From Pseudomonadota bacterium (GTDB lineage Bacteria; Pseudomonadota; Gammaproteobacteria; Burkholderiales; Thiobacillaceae): a stretch of DNA of 40,038 nt. This document shows positions 17,218 to 25,929 of this stretch, one piece after another (position 1 is the stretch's first letter; each line of letters begins with the position of its first letter). The stretch covers positions 1 to 40,038 of the forward strand of contig JAJZSR010000006.1 in the NCBI GenBank assembly GCA_021849595.1. The letters run 5' to 3'. The notes under the pieces are model-generated. The model was not told the origin of the DNA, searched no databases, and saw only the letters and a list, made by a program, of their open reading frames with translations. The position numbers and the translations under genes are program-made.

Positions 17218-18837
17218 ATGCCCACCTGCGACGTACTCATCATCGGCAGCGGCCTGGCCGCCTTCACCACGGCGCTGCACCTGGCGGATAGCCGGAAGAT
17301 CATCCTGCTTACCAAGCGCAGCCTGGCCGACGGCGCCAGCCAGTGGGCGCAGGGCGGCATCGCCGCCGTCGTGTCGGCGGAGGATTCCGTCGATATCCAC
17401 GTGCAGGACACCCTGCGCGCCGGCGCCGGGCTATGCGACGAGGCCGCCACGCGCTTCGTGGTCGAGCAAAGCCGCGCCATGGCCGACTGGCTCATCAGCC
17501 TGGGCGTGCCCTTCAGCCAGGAGGACCACACCCTGCACCTTACGCGCGAAGGCGGACACAGCCGCCGCCGCGTGCTGCATGTCCAGGACGCCACCGGGCG
17601 CGCCATCCAGACGGTGCTGGCCAAACAGGTGATGAGCCACCCCAACATCACCGTGATGGAGCGCCATCTCGCCATCGACCTCATCACCGGCCGGGCCATC
17701 GGCGGCAACGAGCGGCAAGTGTTCGGCGCCTATGCCCTGGACACGGTCAACCACCAGGTCAGGACTTTCGCGGCCGGCAGCACCGTGCTGGCCACGGGGG
17801 GCGCGGGCAAAGTCTATCTGTACACCACCAACCCGGACACCGCGACGGGAGACGGCATCGCCATGGCCTGGCGTGCCGGCTGCCGGGTCGGCAACATGGA
17901 ATTCATCCAATTCCACCCCACCTGCCTCTATCATCCGCGCGCCAAGTCCTTCCTCATCAGCGAGGCGGTGCGCGGCGAAGGCGGCATGCTCAAGCTGCCC
18001 AGCGGCGAGCGCTTCATCGCCCAGCATGACCCGCGCGGCGAGCTGGCGCCGCGCGACATCGTGGCGCGCGCCATCGATTTCGAAATGAAGAAGCGCGGCC
18101 TGGACCACGTCTATCTGGACATCTCGCACCGCAGCGCCGAATTCATCCTGGAGCACTTTCCCACCATTTATCAGCGTTGTCGGGAATTCGGCATCGACAT
18201 CACGCGCGAACCCATCCCGGTGGTGCCGGCCGCCCATTACACCTGCGGCGGGGTGGCCACGGACCTCGACGCCCGCACCGATCTCGCCAACCTCTATGCC
18301 GTGGGCGAAGTGTCTTTCACCGGCCTGCACGGCGCCAACCGGCTGGCCTCCAACTCGCTGCTGGAATGCCTGGTGTTCGGGCGCGCCGCGGCACGCCACA
18401 TACTGGCCGGCACACCGGCGCCGTCCGCCGCCCTGCCTGCCTGGGACGAATCGCGCGTGACCGACGCCGACGAGGAAGTGGTCATCGCCCACAACTGGGC
18501 CGAGCTGCGCCGCTTCATGTGGGATTACGTGGGCATCGTGCGCACCACCAAGCGGCTCACGCGCGCGGCCCGGCGCATCCGCCTGCTGCAGGAGGAAATC
18601 GACGAGTATTACCGCCATTTCCGCGTCAGCCATGATTTGATCGAGCTGCGCAACCTGGTGCTGACGGCGGATTTGATCGTGCGCTCCGCGCTGCTGCGCC
18701 ACGAAAGCCGTGGCCTGCACTACAGCCGCGATTACCCCGACACCATGCCGATCGCCGGCAACACCGTGCTCAACCCGCGCCCCGATCTGATCTGCCCGGG
18801 AGTATGCGACGTGCCCCCGGACGCCTACGAGTCCTGA
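17218..18837 (+). CDS. nadB: L-aspartate oxidase
   Basis: The product is 539 aa (E. coli NadB is 540). It oxidises L-aspartate to iminoaspartate, the first step of de novo NAD synthesis, using FAD. The FAD-binding loop is CDVLIIGSGLAA at the N-terminus, with SQWAQGGIAAV, the HYTCGGV region and GLHGANRLASNSLLECLVFG as further family boxes. The ATG at 17218 gives the expected N-terminus; ATGs at 17191 and 17194 are possible alternatives, and none has a good ribosome binding site. It is divergent from rpoE. Its last 68 nt overlap the convergent ygfX-like gene. Confidence 0.96.
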   Translation: MPTCDVLIIGSGLAAFTTALHLADSRKIILLTKRSLADGASQWAQGGIAAVVSAEDSVDIHVQDTLRAGAGLCDEAATRFVVEQSRAMADWLISLGVPFSQEDHTLHLTREGGHSRRRVLHVQDATGRAIQTVLAKQVMSHPNITVMERHLAIDLITGRAIGGNERQVFGAYALDTVNHQVRTFAAGSTVLATGGAGKVYLYTTNPDTATGDGIAMAWRAGCRVGNMEFIQFHPTCLYHPRAKSFLISEAVRGEGGMLKLPSGERFIAQHDPRGELAPRDIVARAIDFEMKKRGLDHVYLDISHRSAEFILEHFPTIYQRCREFGIDITREPIPVVPAAHYTCGGVATDLDARTDLANLYAVGEVSFTGLHGANRLASNSLLECLVFGRAAARHILAGTPAPSAALPAWDESRVTDADEEVVIAHNWAELRRFMWDYVGIVRTTKRLTRAARRIRLLQEEIDEYYRHFRVSHDLIELRNLVLTADLIVRSALLRHESRGLHYSRDYPDTMPIAGNTVLNPRPDLICPGVCDVPPDAYES

Positions 18838-19240
18838 GCCCGGCCGCCTCACGTCCCCAGTTGAGCCAAGTACGCAGCCGGCGCAGTCCCTCCGCATCGG
18901 CGCTGTCCGGCCACAACACCAGGCGCATGCGGCGGCCGCCCGCATCCAGGCGCATGACCACCAGCGGGGACGAGACATGGGCGCCCTCCAACTGAGCTTC
19001 CAACCACTCCCCTGCCACCTTGATGCGCAGCGCTGCCTTGCCGACGCCCAGCGCCTCGGGTGGTTGGGCGCGCCGCACCCGCCGGCGCAGGCTCGCCGCC
19101 AGCGCGACGCTGCCTAGCAGGCATAGCGCCAGCGTCGCCCCGCTCAGCCACAGCGCCGAGGCCGCCAGAACGTGCGCCAGGGACTGCACCCCCAGGCCCA
19201 GGCGGGAGGTGCGCAAGTCCAGGTTCAGGGGCAAGAACAT
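18770..19240 (-). CDS. YgfX/CptA-like membrane protein
   Basis: The product is 156 aa. An N-terminal LNLDLRTSRLGLGVQSLAHVLA stretch leads into a hydrophobic segment (about 18-50), then a soluble tail with VVMRLDAGGRRMRLVLWPDSADAEGLRRLRTWLNWG. This matches the short YgfX (CptA) family, often encoded near nadB, sdhE or rpoE. E. coli YgfX was proposed as a toxin of cell division or as a partner of SdhE; no SdhE gene lies beside it here. The 3' end runs 68 nt into the nadB coding region on the opposite strand, and the start is 8-41 nt from the divergent ygfZ start. Confidence 0.8.
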   Translation of the reverse strand: MFLPLNLDLRTSRLGLGVQSLAHVLAASALWLSGATLALCLLGSVALAASLRRRVRRAQPPEALGVGKAALRIKVAGEWLEAQLEGAHVSSPLVVMRLDAGGRRMRLVLWPDSADAEGLRRLRTWLNWGREAAGLRTRRRPGARRILPGRSDRGAG

Positions 19241-19281
19241 GTAATAAGATGACGGCTTCGCATACGGCAATCCATCATCCC

Positions 19282-20307
19282 ATGATCCCTGCCTGGCAAC
19301 AATTTCTCGAACAGCAAGGCGCCCGCGTGGCAAACGGCAGCGTAGCGGACTACGGCGAGCCGCTGCACGAACTGGCCGGCGCGCAGACCGGCACCATCAT
19401 GGCCGACCTTTCGCAACTGGGCGTGCTGGCCTTCAGCGGCGACGACGCTGCCGGCTTTCTGCAAAGCCAGTTCACCAACGATGTGCGCAGCCTGCGCCAG
19501 GACGCCGCGCAATGGAACGGCTATTGTTCCGCCAAGGGGCGCCTGCTGGGCAATTTCCTCGTGTGGCGCGACGGCGCCGATTACTGCCTGCAGATGTCGG
19601 GAGACATCAGCGCCGGCCTGCTCAAACGCCTGGGCATGTTCATATTGCGCGCCAAGGTCACAAAGCGCGATGCCAGCGCAGAACGCGTGCGCCTGGTGGT
19701 GGCCGGGCCGCAGGCACCGGACGCCGTGACCGAGGCCATAGGCGCCATACCGGCACAGACGATGCAGACCCTGGACGGCAACCAGGGGCTGGTGGTGCGC
19801 CTGGGCGCGGACAAGTTCGTGCTTGCTCTCTATCCCGACCATGCCCCCGCCGCGTGGCAGACCCTGAAATCGCTGGCACGCCCGGTCGGCAGCGCGGTGT
19901 GGGACTGGCTACGCCTGAGCAACGGCATACCCATGATCGTGGCTGCCACCCAGGACCAGTTCGTGCCGCAGATGGTGAATTGGGAAATCCTGGGCGGCGT
20001 GAATTTCCAGAAGGGCTGCTATCCGGGCCAGGAAATCGTCGCGCGCTCGCAATACCTGGGCAAGCTCAAGCGCCGCATGCTGCTGGCGCATGTGGACGGC
20101 GGCAGGCCGGCGCCGGGCGATGCGCTGTACTCCGACGACCTGCCCGGCCAGGCCAGCGGCACGGTGGCCAATGCCGCCCCCGCACCGGGCGGCGGCTACG
20201 ACCTGCTGGCCGTGTTGCAGACCGAAAGCGCGAGCCATCCCGTGCATTGGAAAACCTCGGACGGGCCGATCCTGAGCTTCCGTGGTCTGCCCTACGCCCT
20301 GCCTTGA
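19282..20307 (+). CDS. ygfZ: folate-binding protein YgfZ (iron-sulfur cluster maturation)
   Basis: The product is 341 aa, related to the glycine cleavage T-protein. YgfZ uses tetrahydrofolate and helps assemble or repair Fe-S enzymes. The diagnostic KGCYPGQE is at residues 244-251, with the essential Cys249-equivalent in that motif; LGVLAFSGDDAAGFLQSQFTND near the N-terminus is also typical. I choose ATG 19282 (MIPAWQQFLEQQGA); ATG 19249 adds 11 residues and would leave only 8 nt to the divergent ygfX start. It converges on alr with a 15-nt gap. Confidence 0.93.
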   Translation: MIPAWQQFLEQQGARVANGSVADYGEPLHELAGAQTGTIMADLSQLGVLAFSGDDAAGFLQSQFTNDVRSLRQDAAQWNGYCSAKGRLLGNFLVWRDGADYCLQMSGDISAGLLKRLGMFILRAKVTKRDASAERVRLVVAGPQAPDAVTEAIGAIPAQTMQTLDGNQGLVVRLGADKFVLALYPDHAPAAWQTLKSLARPVGSAVWDWLRLSNGIPMIVAATQDQFVPQMVNWEILGGVNFQKGCYPGQEIVARSQYLGKLKRRMLLAHVDGGRPAPGDALYSDDLPGQASGTVANAAPAPGGGYDLLAVLQTESASHPVHWKTSDGPILSFRGLPYALP

Positions 20308-20322
20308 AACCGGAAACGGCAG

Positions 20323-21387
20323 TCACCCCTCCGCCACACGCACGCGCGGCGCCAGGGCGCAGAGCAATTCGTAGCTGATGGTGCCGGCGGCGGCGGCCAC
20401 CTCTTCCACCGGCAAGCCCTCGCCCCACAGGGTCACCGGACTGCCTACACAGGCCTCAGACAGATTCGACAAATCGACCGCCAGCATGTCCATGGACACC
20501 CGCCCGACCAGCGCGGTGCGGCGCCCCGCCACCAGCACCGGGGTGCCGTTGGGGGCATGGCGCGGATAGCCGTCGGCGTAGCCGCAGGCGACGATGCCCA
20601 CGCGCGCGGCCTGCGCGGCACGCCAGGCCAGCCCGTAGCCGACGCCCTCGCCCGGCGCCACGTCCTGCACAGCGATGATTTCGCTGGTGAGCGTCATGGC
20701 GGGGCACAAGCCCAATGCCGCCGCGCCGGTGTCGACGAAAGGCGAAGCTCCGTACAGCATGATGCCCGGGCGCGCCCAATCGGCGCGGCTGTCCGGGTAA
20801 CGCAGCAAGGCCGCGGAATTGGCCAGCGACAGGGGCAGCCGATAGCGCCGCGCGCGTTCGAGAAAAGGCGCCAATTGCCACGCCACCCCCGCGGCCTCGT
20901 CCGCAGTGGCGAAGTGGGTCATGAGAGTCAGCGTGCCGCCCCGCGCCAGCGTCTGCGCACGCGCGACGATGCCCTCCATCTCGCCGAGCGCAAAACCCAG
21001 GCGGTTCATGCCGCTGTCGAATTTGAGGTACAGATTCAGCGCGCCGAGCCGGGCCGAGTGCTCCAGCATGTCCAATTGTTCGGCATGGTGCACGACCGGG
21101 GTGAGCCTCAGTTCGTAGCAGGCCGGAATCTCGGCGGCATCGAAGTACCCTTCCAGCAGCAGGATAGGTTGTCGGACGCCCAGATCGCGCAAAGTCGCGG
21201 CCTCTTTCAGCGTCAATACGGCATAGCCGTCGGCGGCCGCCAAAGCGCGCGCCGCGCGCGCCAGCCCATGACCGTAGGCGTTGGCCTTGACCACGGCCCA
21301 AAGACGCGCCGCGCCCGCGTGGGAGCGCGCCACCCCCAGGTTGTGCGCCAAGGCAGCAGGAGAAATGCGGGCAAGCAGCGGACGCAC
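20323..21387 (-). CDS. alr: alanine racemase
   Basis: The product is 354 aa. It interconverts L- and D-alanine for peptidoglycan using pyridoxal phosphate. The cofactor lysine is Lys34 in VVKANAYGHG. The opposing catalytic tyrosine is Tyr270 in CGYADGYPRH, and GRVSMDM completes the active site. The start is GTG at 21387-21385. It lies 16 nt downstream of dnaB, a common dnaB-alr pair in proteobacteria. Confidence 0.96.
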   Translation of the reverse strand: MRPLLARISPAALAHNLGVARSHAGAARLWAVVKANAYGHGLARAARALAAADGYAVLTLKEAATLRDLGVRQPILLLEGYFDAAEIPACYELRLTPVVHHAEQLDMLEHSARLGALNLYLKFDSGMNRLGFALGEMEGIVARAQTLARGGTLTLMTHFATADEAAGVAWQLAPFLERARRYRLPLSLANSAALLRYPDSRADWARPGIMLYGASPFVDTGAAALGLCPAMTLTSEIIAVQDVAPGEGVGYGLAWRAAQAARVGIVACGYADGYPRHAPNGTPVLVAGRRTALVGRVSMDMLAVDLSNLSEACVGSPVTLWGEGLPVEEVAAAAGTISYELLCALAPRVRVAEG

Positions 21388-21403
21388 CGTCGGGGGCCGC
21401 GCC

Positions 21404-22789
21404 TCAATAGCCCGGCGCGAGATTTTCGAAGCGCGTGTACTGCCCCAGGAAAGCCAGGCCCACGGTGCCGATGGGGCCGTTCCTCTGCTTGCCTATGATG
21501 ACCTCGGCGCGTCCCTTGTCCTGGGAATCCGGGTTGTAGACCTCGTCCCTGTAGATGAACAGGATCACGTCGGCATCCTGTTCAATAGCGCCCGACTCGC
21601 GCAGATCCGACATGACCGGACGCTTGTTGGGGCGCTGTTCCAGGGAGCGGTTGAGCTGCGACAGCGCGATCACCGGGCAGTGCAGCTCCTTGGCCAGCGC
21701 CTTGAGCGAACGCGAGATTTCCGAGATTTCCGTGGCGCGGTTCTCGCCCTGGCTGCTCGCCGACATGAGCTGCAGGTAATCCACCACGATAAGGCCCAGC
21801 TTGCCGCATTCGCGCATCAGGCGCCGCGCGCGCGCGCGCAGTTCCAGGGCGTTGAGCGCCGGGGTTTCGTCGATGAACAGCGGCGCTTCGTCCAGCTTGG
21901 CGAGCGCATGCGTGAGGCGCGGCCAGTCGTCTTCCTCCAGGCGGCCGGTACGCAGCTTGTGCTGGTCGAGCTTGCCCACCGAGCCCAACATGCGCATGAC
22001 CAACTGCTGGCTGGCCATTTCCATGGAGAACACCGCCACCGGCAGACCCAGGTCTATGGCCACATTCTCGGCGATGTTGAGAGAGAAGGCCGTCTTGCCC
22101 ATGGAGGGGCGCCCGGCGACGATGACGAGATCGCCGGGCTGCAGGCCGGAGGTCTTGCTGTCCAGATCGGCAAAGCCCGTCGGCACCCCGGTCACGTCGC
22201 TGTCGGAATCGCGATGGTAGAGCTCGTCGATACGCTCCATGGCCTGCACCAGGAGCGGCTTGAGCTTCTGGAAACCGCCGCCGCCGCGATGTCCGGCCTC
22301 GGCAATCTCGAACACGCGGGCCTCAGCCTCGTCCAGCAGTTGCGAAGCGTTCCTGCCAGCCGGGGCGTAAGCCGAATCGGCGATCTGCGTGGCGGTATCC
22401 ACCAGGCGGCGCAGCACCGCGCGCTCGCGCACGATTTCGGCATAGCGGCGGATGTTGGCGGCCGACGGCGTATTGCCCGCCAGGGCGGCCAGATAGGCCA
22501 GGCCGCCGGCATTCTCCAACTCGCCCCGGCCGCGCAGCGCCTCCGCCACCGTCACGGCGTCGGCCGGCTTGCCGGCATCGACGAGCAGCGCAATGGCGCG
22601 CAGGATCTGGCGATGATCCTGGCGGTAGAAATCCTCTTCGCCCAGCAGGTCGGCGATGCGGTCCCAGGCTTGGTTGTCCAGCAGCAGGCCGCCCAGCACG
22701 GCTTGCTCGGCCTCCACCGAATGCGGCGGCAGGCGCAGTTGGGCGAGCTGGGTGTCGGCGTTCGCAGCCAGGGGGTGGATGGCAGCCAT
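21404..22789 (-). CDS. dnaB: replicative DNA helicase DnaB
   Basis: The product is 461 aa, the hexameric fork helicase. The N-terminal primase-interacting domain starts at LRLPPHSVEAEQAVLGGLLLDNQAWDRI. The RecA-like domain has Walker A GRPSMGKT at residues 226-233, LIVVDYLQLM (Walker B), and the LSQLNRSLEQRPNKRPVMSDLRESGAIEQDAD box. No intein interrupts it. It heads the dnaB-alr unit and is divergent from the amidohydrolase at 22903, separated by 113 nt. Confidence 0.97.
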   Translation of the reverse strand: MAAIHPLAANADTQLAQLRLPPHSVEAEQAVLGGLLLDNQAWDRIADLLGEEDFYRQDHRQILRAIALLVDAGKPADAVTVAEALRGRGELENAGGLAYLAALAGNTPSAANIRRYAEIVRERAVLRRLVDTATQIADSAYAPAGRNASQLLDEAEARVFEIAEAGHRGGGGFQKLKPLLVQAMERIDELYHRDSDSDVTGVPTGFADLDSKTSGLQPGDLVIVAGRPSMGKTAFSLNIAENVAIDLGLPVAVFSMEMASQQLVMRMLGSVGKLDQHKLRTGRLEEDDWPRLTHALAKLDEAPLFIDETPALNALELRARARRLMRECGKLGLIVVDYLQLMSASSQGENRATEISEISRSLKALAKELHCPVIALSQLNRSLEQRPNKRPVMSDLRESGAIEQDADVILFIYRDEVYNPDSQDKGRAEVIIGKQRNGPIGTVGLAFLGQYTRFENLAPGY

Positions 22790-22902
22790 GCGGGAATTCT
22801 AAGCTCGGGTTTTCCGGCTGCATAGCGGCAACTCTGGGGAAATGCTGGGGATAAGACGGTATAGTGTGTGCATAGTCAACGGCCCCCGCCGGCCCTGCAA
22901 CC

Positions 22903-24069
22903 ATGAGCCTATCTTCCTCCGAACTGGAATCTCTGACGGCCCTGCGGCGCGACTTGCACGCCCATCCGGAACTGGCTTTCGAAGAGCACCGCACATCGCA
23001 GCGGGTCGCAAGCTGGCTCGCCGGTCTGGGGCTGGAAGTAAGCACCGGCTGGGCGGACACCGGCGTGGTGGGGGTGCTGAGCGCCGGCGACTCGGGGCGC
23101 TGCATCGCCTTGCGCGCCGACATGGATGCACTGCCGCTGGATGAGCTCAATCACTTTCCGCACCGCTCGCGCCTCCCCGGCAAGATGCACGCCTGCGGCC
23201 ACGACGGCCATACCGCCATGCTCTTGGCAGGCGCCACCCTGCTCGCGCGCAACCCTGCCTTCGACGGGACGGTGGTATTCATTTTCCAGCCTGCGGAGGA
23301 AACTGAGGGCGGCGCGCGCGCCATGATCGAGCAAGGCCTGCTGGAGCGCTATGGCATTACCCGCGTTTACGGCCTGCACAACTGGCCCGGCCTGCCGCTG
23401 GGACACTTCGCCGTGCACAGCGGCGCGGCCATGGCCGGTACCGACCAGTTCCGCGTCCTGCTCAAAGGCCGCGCCGCCCATGCCGCCATGCCCCATCAGG
23501 GCAGCGACCCCGTGCTGGCCGCCTGTGCCCTGGTACAGGCGCTGCAGAGCATCGTGGCACGGCGCATCGATCCCCTCGACGCCGCAGTGCTGTCGGTAAC
23601 GCGCCTGCACGCCGGCTCGGCTTATAACGTGATCCCCGAGCAGGCGGAACTGGGCGGCACGGTGCGCACCCTGAGCCCAGCCACCCAGGATCAGGTGCAC
23701 AGGGCCATGGAAGCGCTCTGCCGGGGCACGGCCCAGGGCTACGGGCTAGAGGTCGAGTTGGAATACCGCGCCGGCTACCCCCCCACCATCAACGACGGCG
23801 CCGAAGCCGAGCGCTGCGCCGCGGCAGCCGCCCGCGTGGTGGGCTGGGAACGGGTACACAGCAACCTGCCGCCTTCCATGGGCGCGGAAGATTTCGCTTA
23901 TTTTCTGCAGGCGCGCCCCGGCTGCTACGTCTGGCTGGGCAACGGCGAGGCCGAAGGCGACTGCCGCCTGCACAACCCGCGTTATGACTTCAACGACGCT
24001 CTGCTGCCAATAGGCGCGGCCTACTGGCGGGGCCTGGCGGCCGCCGTCCTGCCGCAAGCGCGGAGTTGA
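22903..24069 (+). CDS. M20 family amidohydrolase (hippurate hydrolase type)
   Basis: The product is 388 aa, a zinc-dependent amidohydrolase of the HipO/IAA-amino acid hydrolase group. Metal ligands are visible in MHACGHDGH (Cys98, His100, His103), QPAEET (Glu132/133), YGLHNWPG and LHNPRYDFND. The lid domain with GRAAHAAMPHQGSDPV lies in the middle. It would cleave N-acyl amino acids; the actual substrate is unknown. A TATAGT (22860-22865) upstream could be a -10 box, but no good -35 is visible. Confidence 0.9.
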   Translation: MSLSSSELESLTALRRDLHAHPELAFEEHRTSQRVASWLAGLGLEVSTGWADTGVVGVLSAGDSGRCIALRADMDALPLDELNHFPHRSRLPGKMHACGHDGHTAMLLAGATLLARNPAFDGTVVFIFQPAEETEGGARAMIEQGLLERYGITRVYGLHNWPGLPLGHFAVHSGAAMAGTDQFRVLLKGRAAHAAMPHQGSDPVLAACALVQALQSIVARRIDPLDAAVLSVTRLHAGSAYNVIPEQAELGGTVRTLSPATQDQVHRAMEALCRGTAQGYGLEVELEYRAGYPPTINDGAEAERCAAAAARVVGWERVHSNLPPSMGAEDFAYFLQARPGCYVWLGNGEAEGDCRLHNPRYDFNDALLPIGAAYWRGLAAAVLPQARS

Positions 24070-24170
24070 TCCGGAGCGATCTCGATGCAAAGGGCTACCC
24101 ACGGAACCCCCTGCCGTGCGGCAGCAAGGCCCGGCCCGATTCGCAACGAGAAGATTTGGCCGATAACCAC

Positions 24171-24222
24171 TTGAAATCAATCAAACAAAAGGCCTGCACA
24201 TATTGTTGTCAATACACAACAA
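24171..24222 (+). promoter_or_regulatory. FNR-like half-match and inverted repeat upstream of the lipoprotein gene
   Basis: Two candidate operators lie in the 273-nt gap between the amidohydrolase and the lipoprotein gene. TTGAA-ATCA-ATCAA at 24171-24184 matches the FNR consensus TTGAT-N4-ATCAA at 9 of 10 positions. TTGTTGT-CAATAC-ACAACAA at 24203-24222 is a perfect 7-bp inverted repeat with a 6-nt spacer. Both are pattern matches only. The window encodes one FNR-type regulator (36614-37321). Confidence 0.35.
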
Positions 24223-24265
24223 GCCAGTGACTATGCATTCGGCCACTATATTTCTTCGGGCTTTT

Positions 24266-24274
24266 TGCTAGAAT
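24266..24274 (+). promoter_or_regulatory. extended -10 promoter element
   Basis: TGCTAGAAT is an extended -10 box (TG, one base, TAGAAT at 24269-24274). A convincing -35 element is not present at normal spacing, which fits extended -10 promoters. It lies about 70 nt before the lipoprotein start codon. Confidence 0.45.
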
Positions 24275-24342
24275 CCCGCGGTCGGTTGGATTTCCAGTCC
24301 CTGACCGATTGGTATGGGTTTATCCACTTTTTTAAAGGGAAG

Positions 24343-24576
24343 ATGATGAAATATTCCGTCCTTCTGGCTGCTCTTCTGGCTGTTTCTCTGTCCGCCTGCG
24401 GCAAGAAAGAAGAAGCCACCACCACCGAAACCGCGCCTGCTGCGACCACCGAATCCGCTGCCCCGGCCGCGCCTGCTGCTGAGTCCTCCTCCGCTGCCCC
24501 GGCCGCGCCTGCTGCTGAGTCCTCCTCCGCAGCTCCGTCTTCCGACGGCACCGCGACCTCCGGCTCTTCCAACTAA
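24343..24576 (+). CDS. small Ala/Ser-rich lipoprotein
   Basis: The product is 77 aa. MMKYSVLLAALLAVSLSAC is a lipoprotein signal with the lipobox LSAC and the lipid-modified Cys at about residue 19-20. The mature part is GKKEEATTTE followed by low-complexity Ala/Pro/Ser/Glu sequence containing a 12-residue tandem repeat (SAAPAAPAAESS, twice). AAAGGGA precedes the ATG; ATG 24346 is an equivalent start. It has its own promoter element and a strong terminator, so it is probably an abundant single-gene transcript. No function can be assigned; a flexible membrane-anchored spacer is the natural reading. Confidence 0.8.
   Translation: MMKYSVLLAALLAVSLSACGKKEEATTTETAPAATTESAAPAAPAAESSSAAPAAPAAESSSAAPSSDGTATSGSSN
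24454..24525 (+). repeat. perfect 36-bp tandem duplication inside the lipoprotein gene
   Basis: Positions 24454-24489 and 24490-24525 are identical 36-bp units beginning TCCGCTGCCCCGG, and a degenerate third start follows (TCCGCAGCTCC). Each unit encodes 12 residues, so copy-number change would keep the frame. Confidence 0.85.
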
Positions 24577-24591
24577 GGAAATCCGGACACG

Positions 24592-24618
24592 AAAAGCCGG
24601 CTTGGCCGGCTTTTTTTT
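24592..24618 (+). terminator. intrinsic terminator of the lipoprotein gene
   Basis: AAAAGCCGGC (24592-24601), loop TTG, GCCGGCTTTT and a run of eight T at 24611-24618. It lies 16 nt after the lipoprotein stop. This is the clearest Rho-independent terminator in the window. Confidence 0.9.
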
Positions 24619-24755
24619 CGTCTCGCCCCGGCTAAGCCCGATAAGCGGTAGAGGATTCTCTTCCGTCGACAGTTTTTACGGCACCCGCGGCGACGCCTTC
24701 AGTCCGTTCGTCCTTCCCATGCCACCGCCGACGCCGCTGCGGGCCGGCTGATGCC

Positions 24756-25916
24756 TCAGCCGCGTCCCAGACAAGCCGCCATGCGCGCGACGGCTTCCTG
24801 CAACCGTTCCAAAGGCACGGTGTAGGCGAGCCGTACGTAACTCCCGGCATCATGCGTGCCAAAATCGATACCGGGCGTGAGCGCCACGCCGGCCTCATCC
24901 AGCAGCTTGGCGCACAAGACCTGGCTGTCCAGCCCCAGGGCAGTGCAATCGGCATAGACATAAAATGCTCCTTGCGGCCTGACCGGGACGCGAAAACCCA
25001 AAGCGCCAAGGGCGGCAACCAGATAATCGCGCCGTGCCCGCAACTCCTCTTTGCGCGCCTCCAGAATATCCAGCGTCTGAGGCGCAAAGGCCGCAAGGGC
25101 TGCGTACTGGGCAGGTGTGGAGGGCGCCAGGAAGATGTTCTGCACCAGCCGTTCAAGGCCGTCCAGGGCCCACTGGGGCGCCACCAGCCAACCCAGGCGC
25201 CAGCCGGTCATGTGGAAGTATTTGGAGAAGCTGTTGATGACGAAGGCGCCGTCGTCGAGCGCCAGGGCGGTGACATAACCGGGTTCGTAGATGAGTTCCT
25301 GGTAAATCTCGTCCACGATCAGATGCGCGCCGCGCGTGCGACAGAGTTCGGCTATGGCGGCCATGCCCGCGCGATCCACCGCCGTGCCGGTGGGATTGGA
25401 GGGCGAAGCCAGCAGCACCGCCTGAACCTTGGCGCTCCAATGGTCCTCAAGCAGAGGCGCGCTCAATTGGAAGCCGCTATCCGGCCCCACCGGCAGGCTG
25501 CGCGGCACCAGATCGAGGAAACGCGCGAAATGGCGGTTGCAGGGATAGCCCGGGTCGGCCATGAGCACTTCGCCGCCGGCGTCCGCCAGGGCGCCAAGGG
25601 CAAGGAGCAGCGCGCCGGACGATCCCGGCGTCACCACCACGCGCTCGGGCGCCACTGTCACGCCGTGGCGTGCGTGGTAATGGCGGGCGATGGCCTCGCG
25701 CAGTTCCGGCAGTCCCAGGGCCGTCGTGTAGTGCAAATGACCGGCCGCGAGCGCGGCCATGCCGGCCGCGACCACGGGTGCGGGCGTGGGCTCGGCCGGC
25801 TCGCCGATTTCCAGATGGATGATGGAGCGGCCCTGCGCCTCCAGCGCGCGGGCGCGCGCCAGAATGTCCATCACCTGGAAGGGTGCGATGTGATCCAGGC
25901 GATGCGCCAGACGCAT
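24756..25916 (-). CDS. PLP-dependent aminotransferase, class I/II
   Basis: The product is 386 aa, fold-type I. It has SPSNPTGT at 171-177, the VDEIYQELIY region at 201-210 and the PLP lysine at Lys232 in NSFSKYFHMTGWRLGW. It resembles aspartate/aromatic and alanine aminotransferases of the PatA/AspC-like group; the substrate cannot be read from sequence. The ATG at 25916 gives the conserved N-terminus MRLAHRLDHIAPFQVMDILARA. It is the last gene of the rmuC-mtfA-thioredoxin-aminotransferase unit, 13 nt after the thioredoxin gene. Confidence 0.9.
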   Translation of the reverse strand: MRLAHRLDHIAPFQVMDILARARALEAQGRSIIHLEIGEPAEPTPAPVVAAGMAALAAGHLHYTTALGLPELREAIARHYHARHGVTVAPERVVVTPGSSGALLLALGALADAGGEVLMADPGYPCNRHFARFLDLVPRSLPVGPDSGFQLSAPLLEDHWSAKVQAVLLASPSNPTGTAVDRAGMAAIAELCRTRGAHLIVDEIYQELIYEPGYVTALALDDGAFVINSFSKYFHMTGWRLGWLVAPQWALDGLERLVQNIFLAPSTPAQYAALAAFAPQTLDILEARKEELRARRDYLVAALGALGFRVPVRPQGAFYVYADCTALGLDSQVLCAKLLDEAGVALTPGIDFGTHDAGSYVRLAYTVPLERLQEAVARMAACLGRG

Positions 25917-25929
25917 GCCGCCCGGCCTC

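Noticed and set aside
21281-22825. Plus-strand frame of 514 codons opposite dnaB and the start of alr
   Set aside because: Antisense to two core genes with intact motifs; no recognisable protein features.
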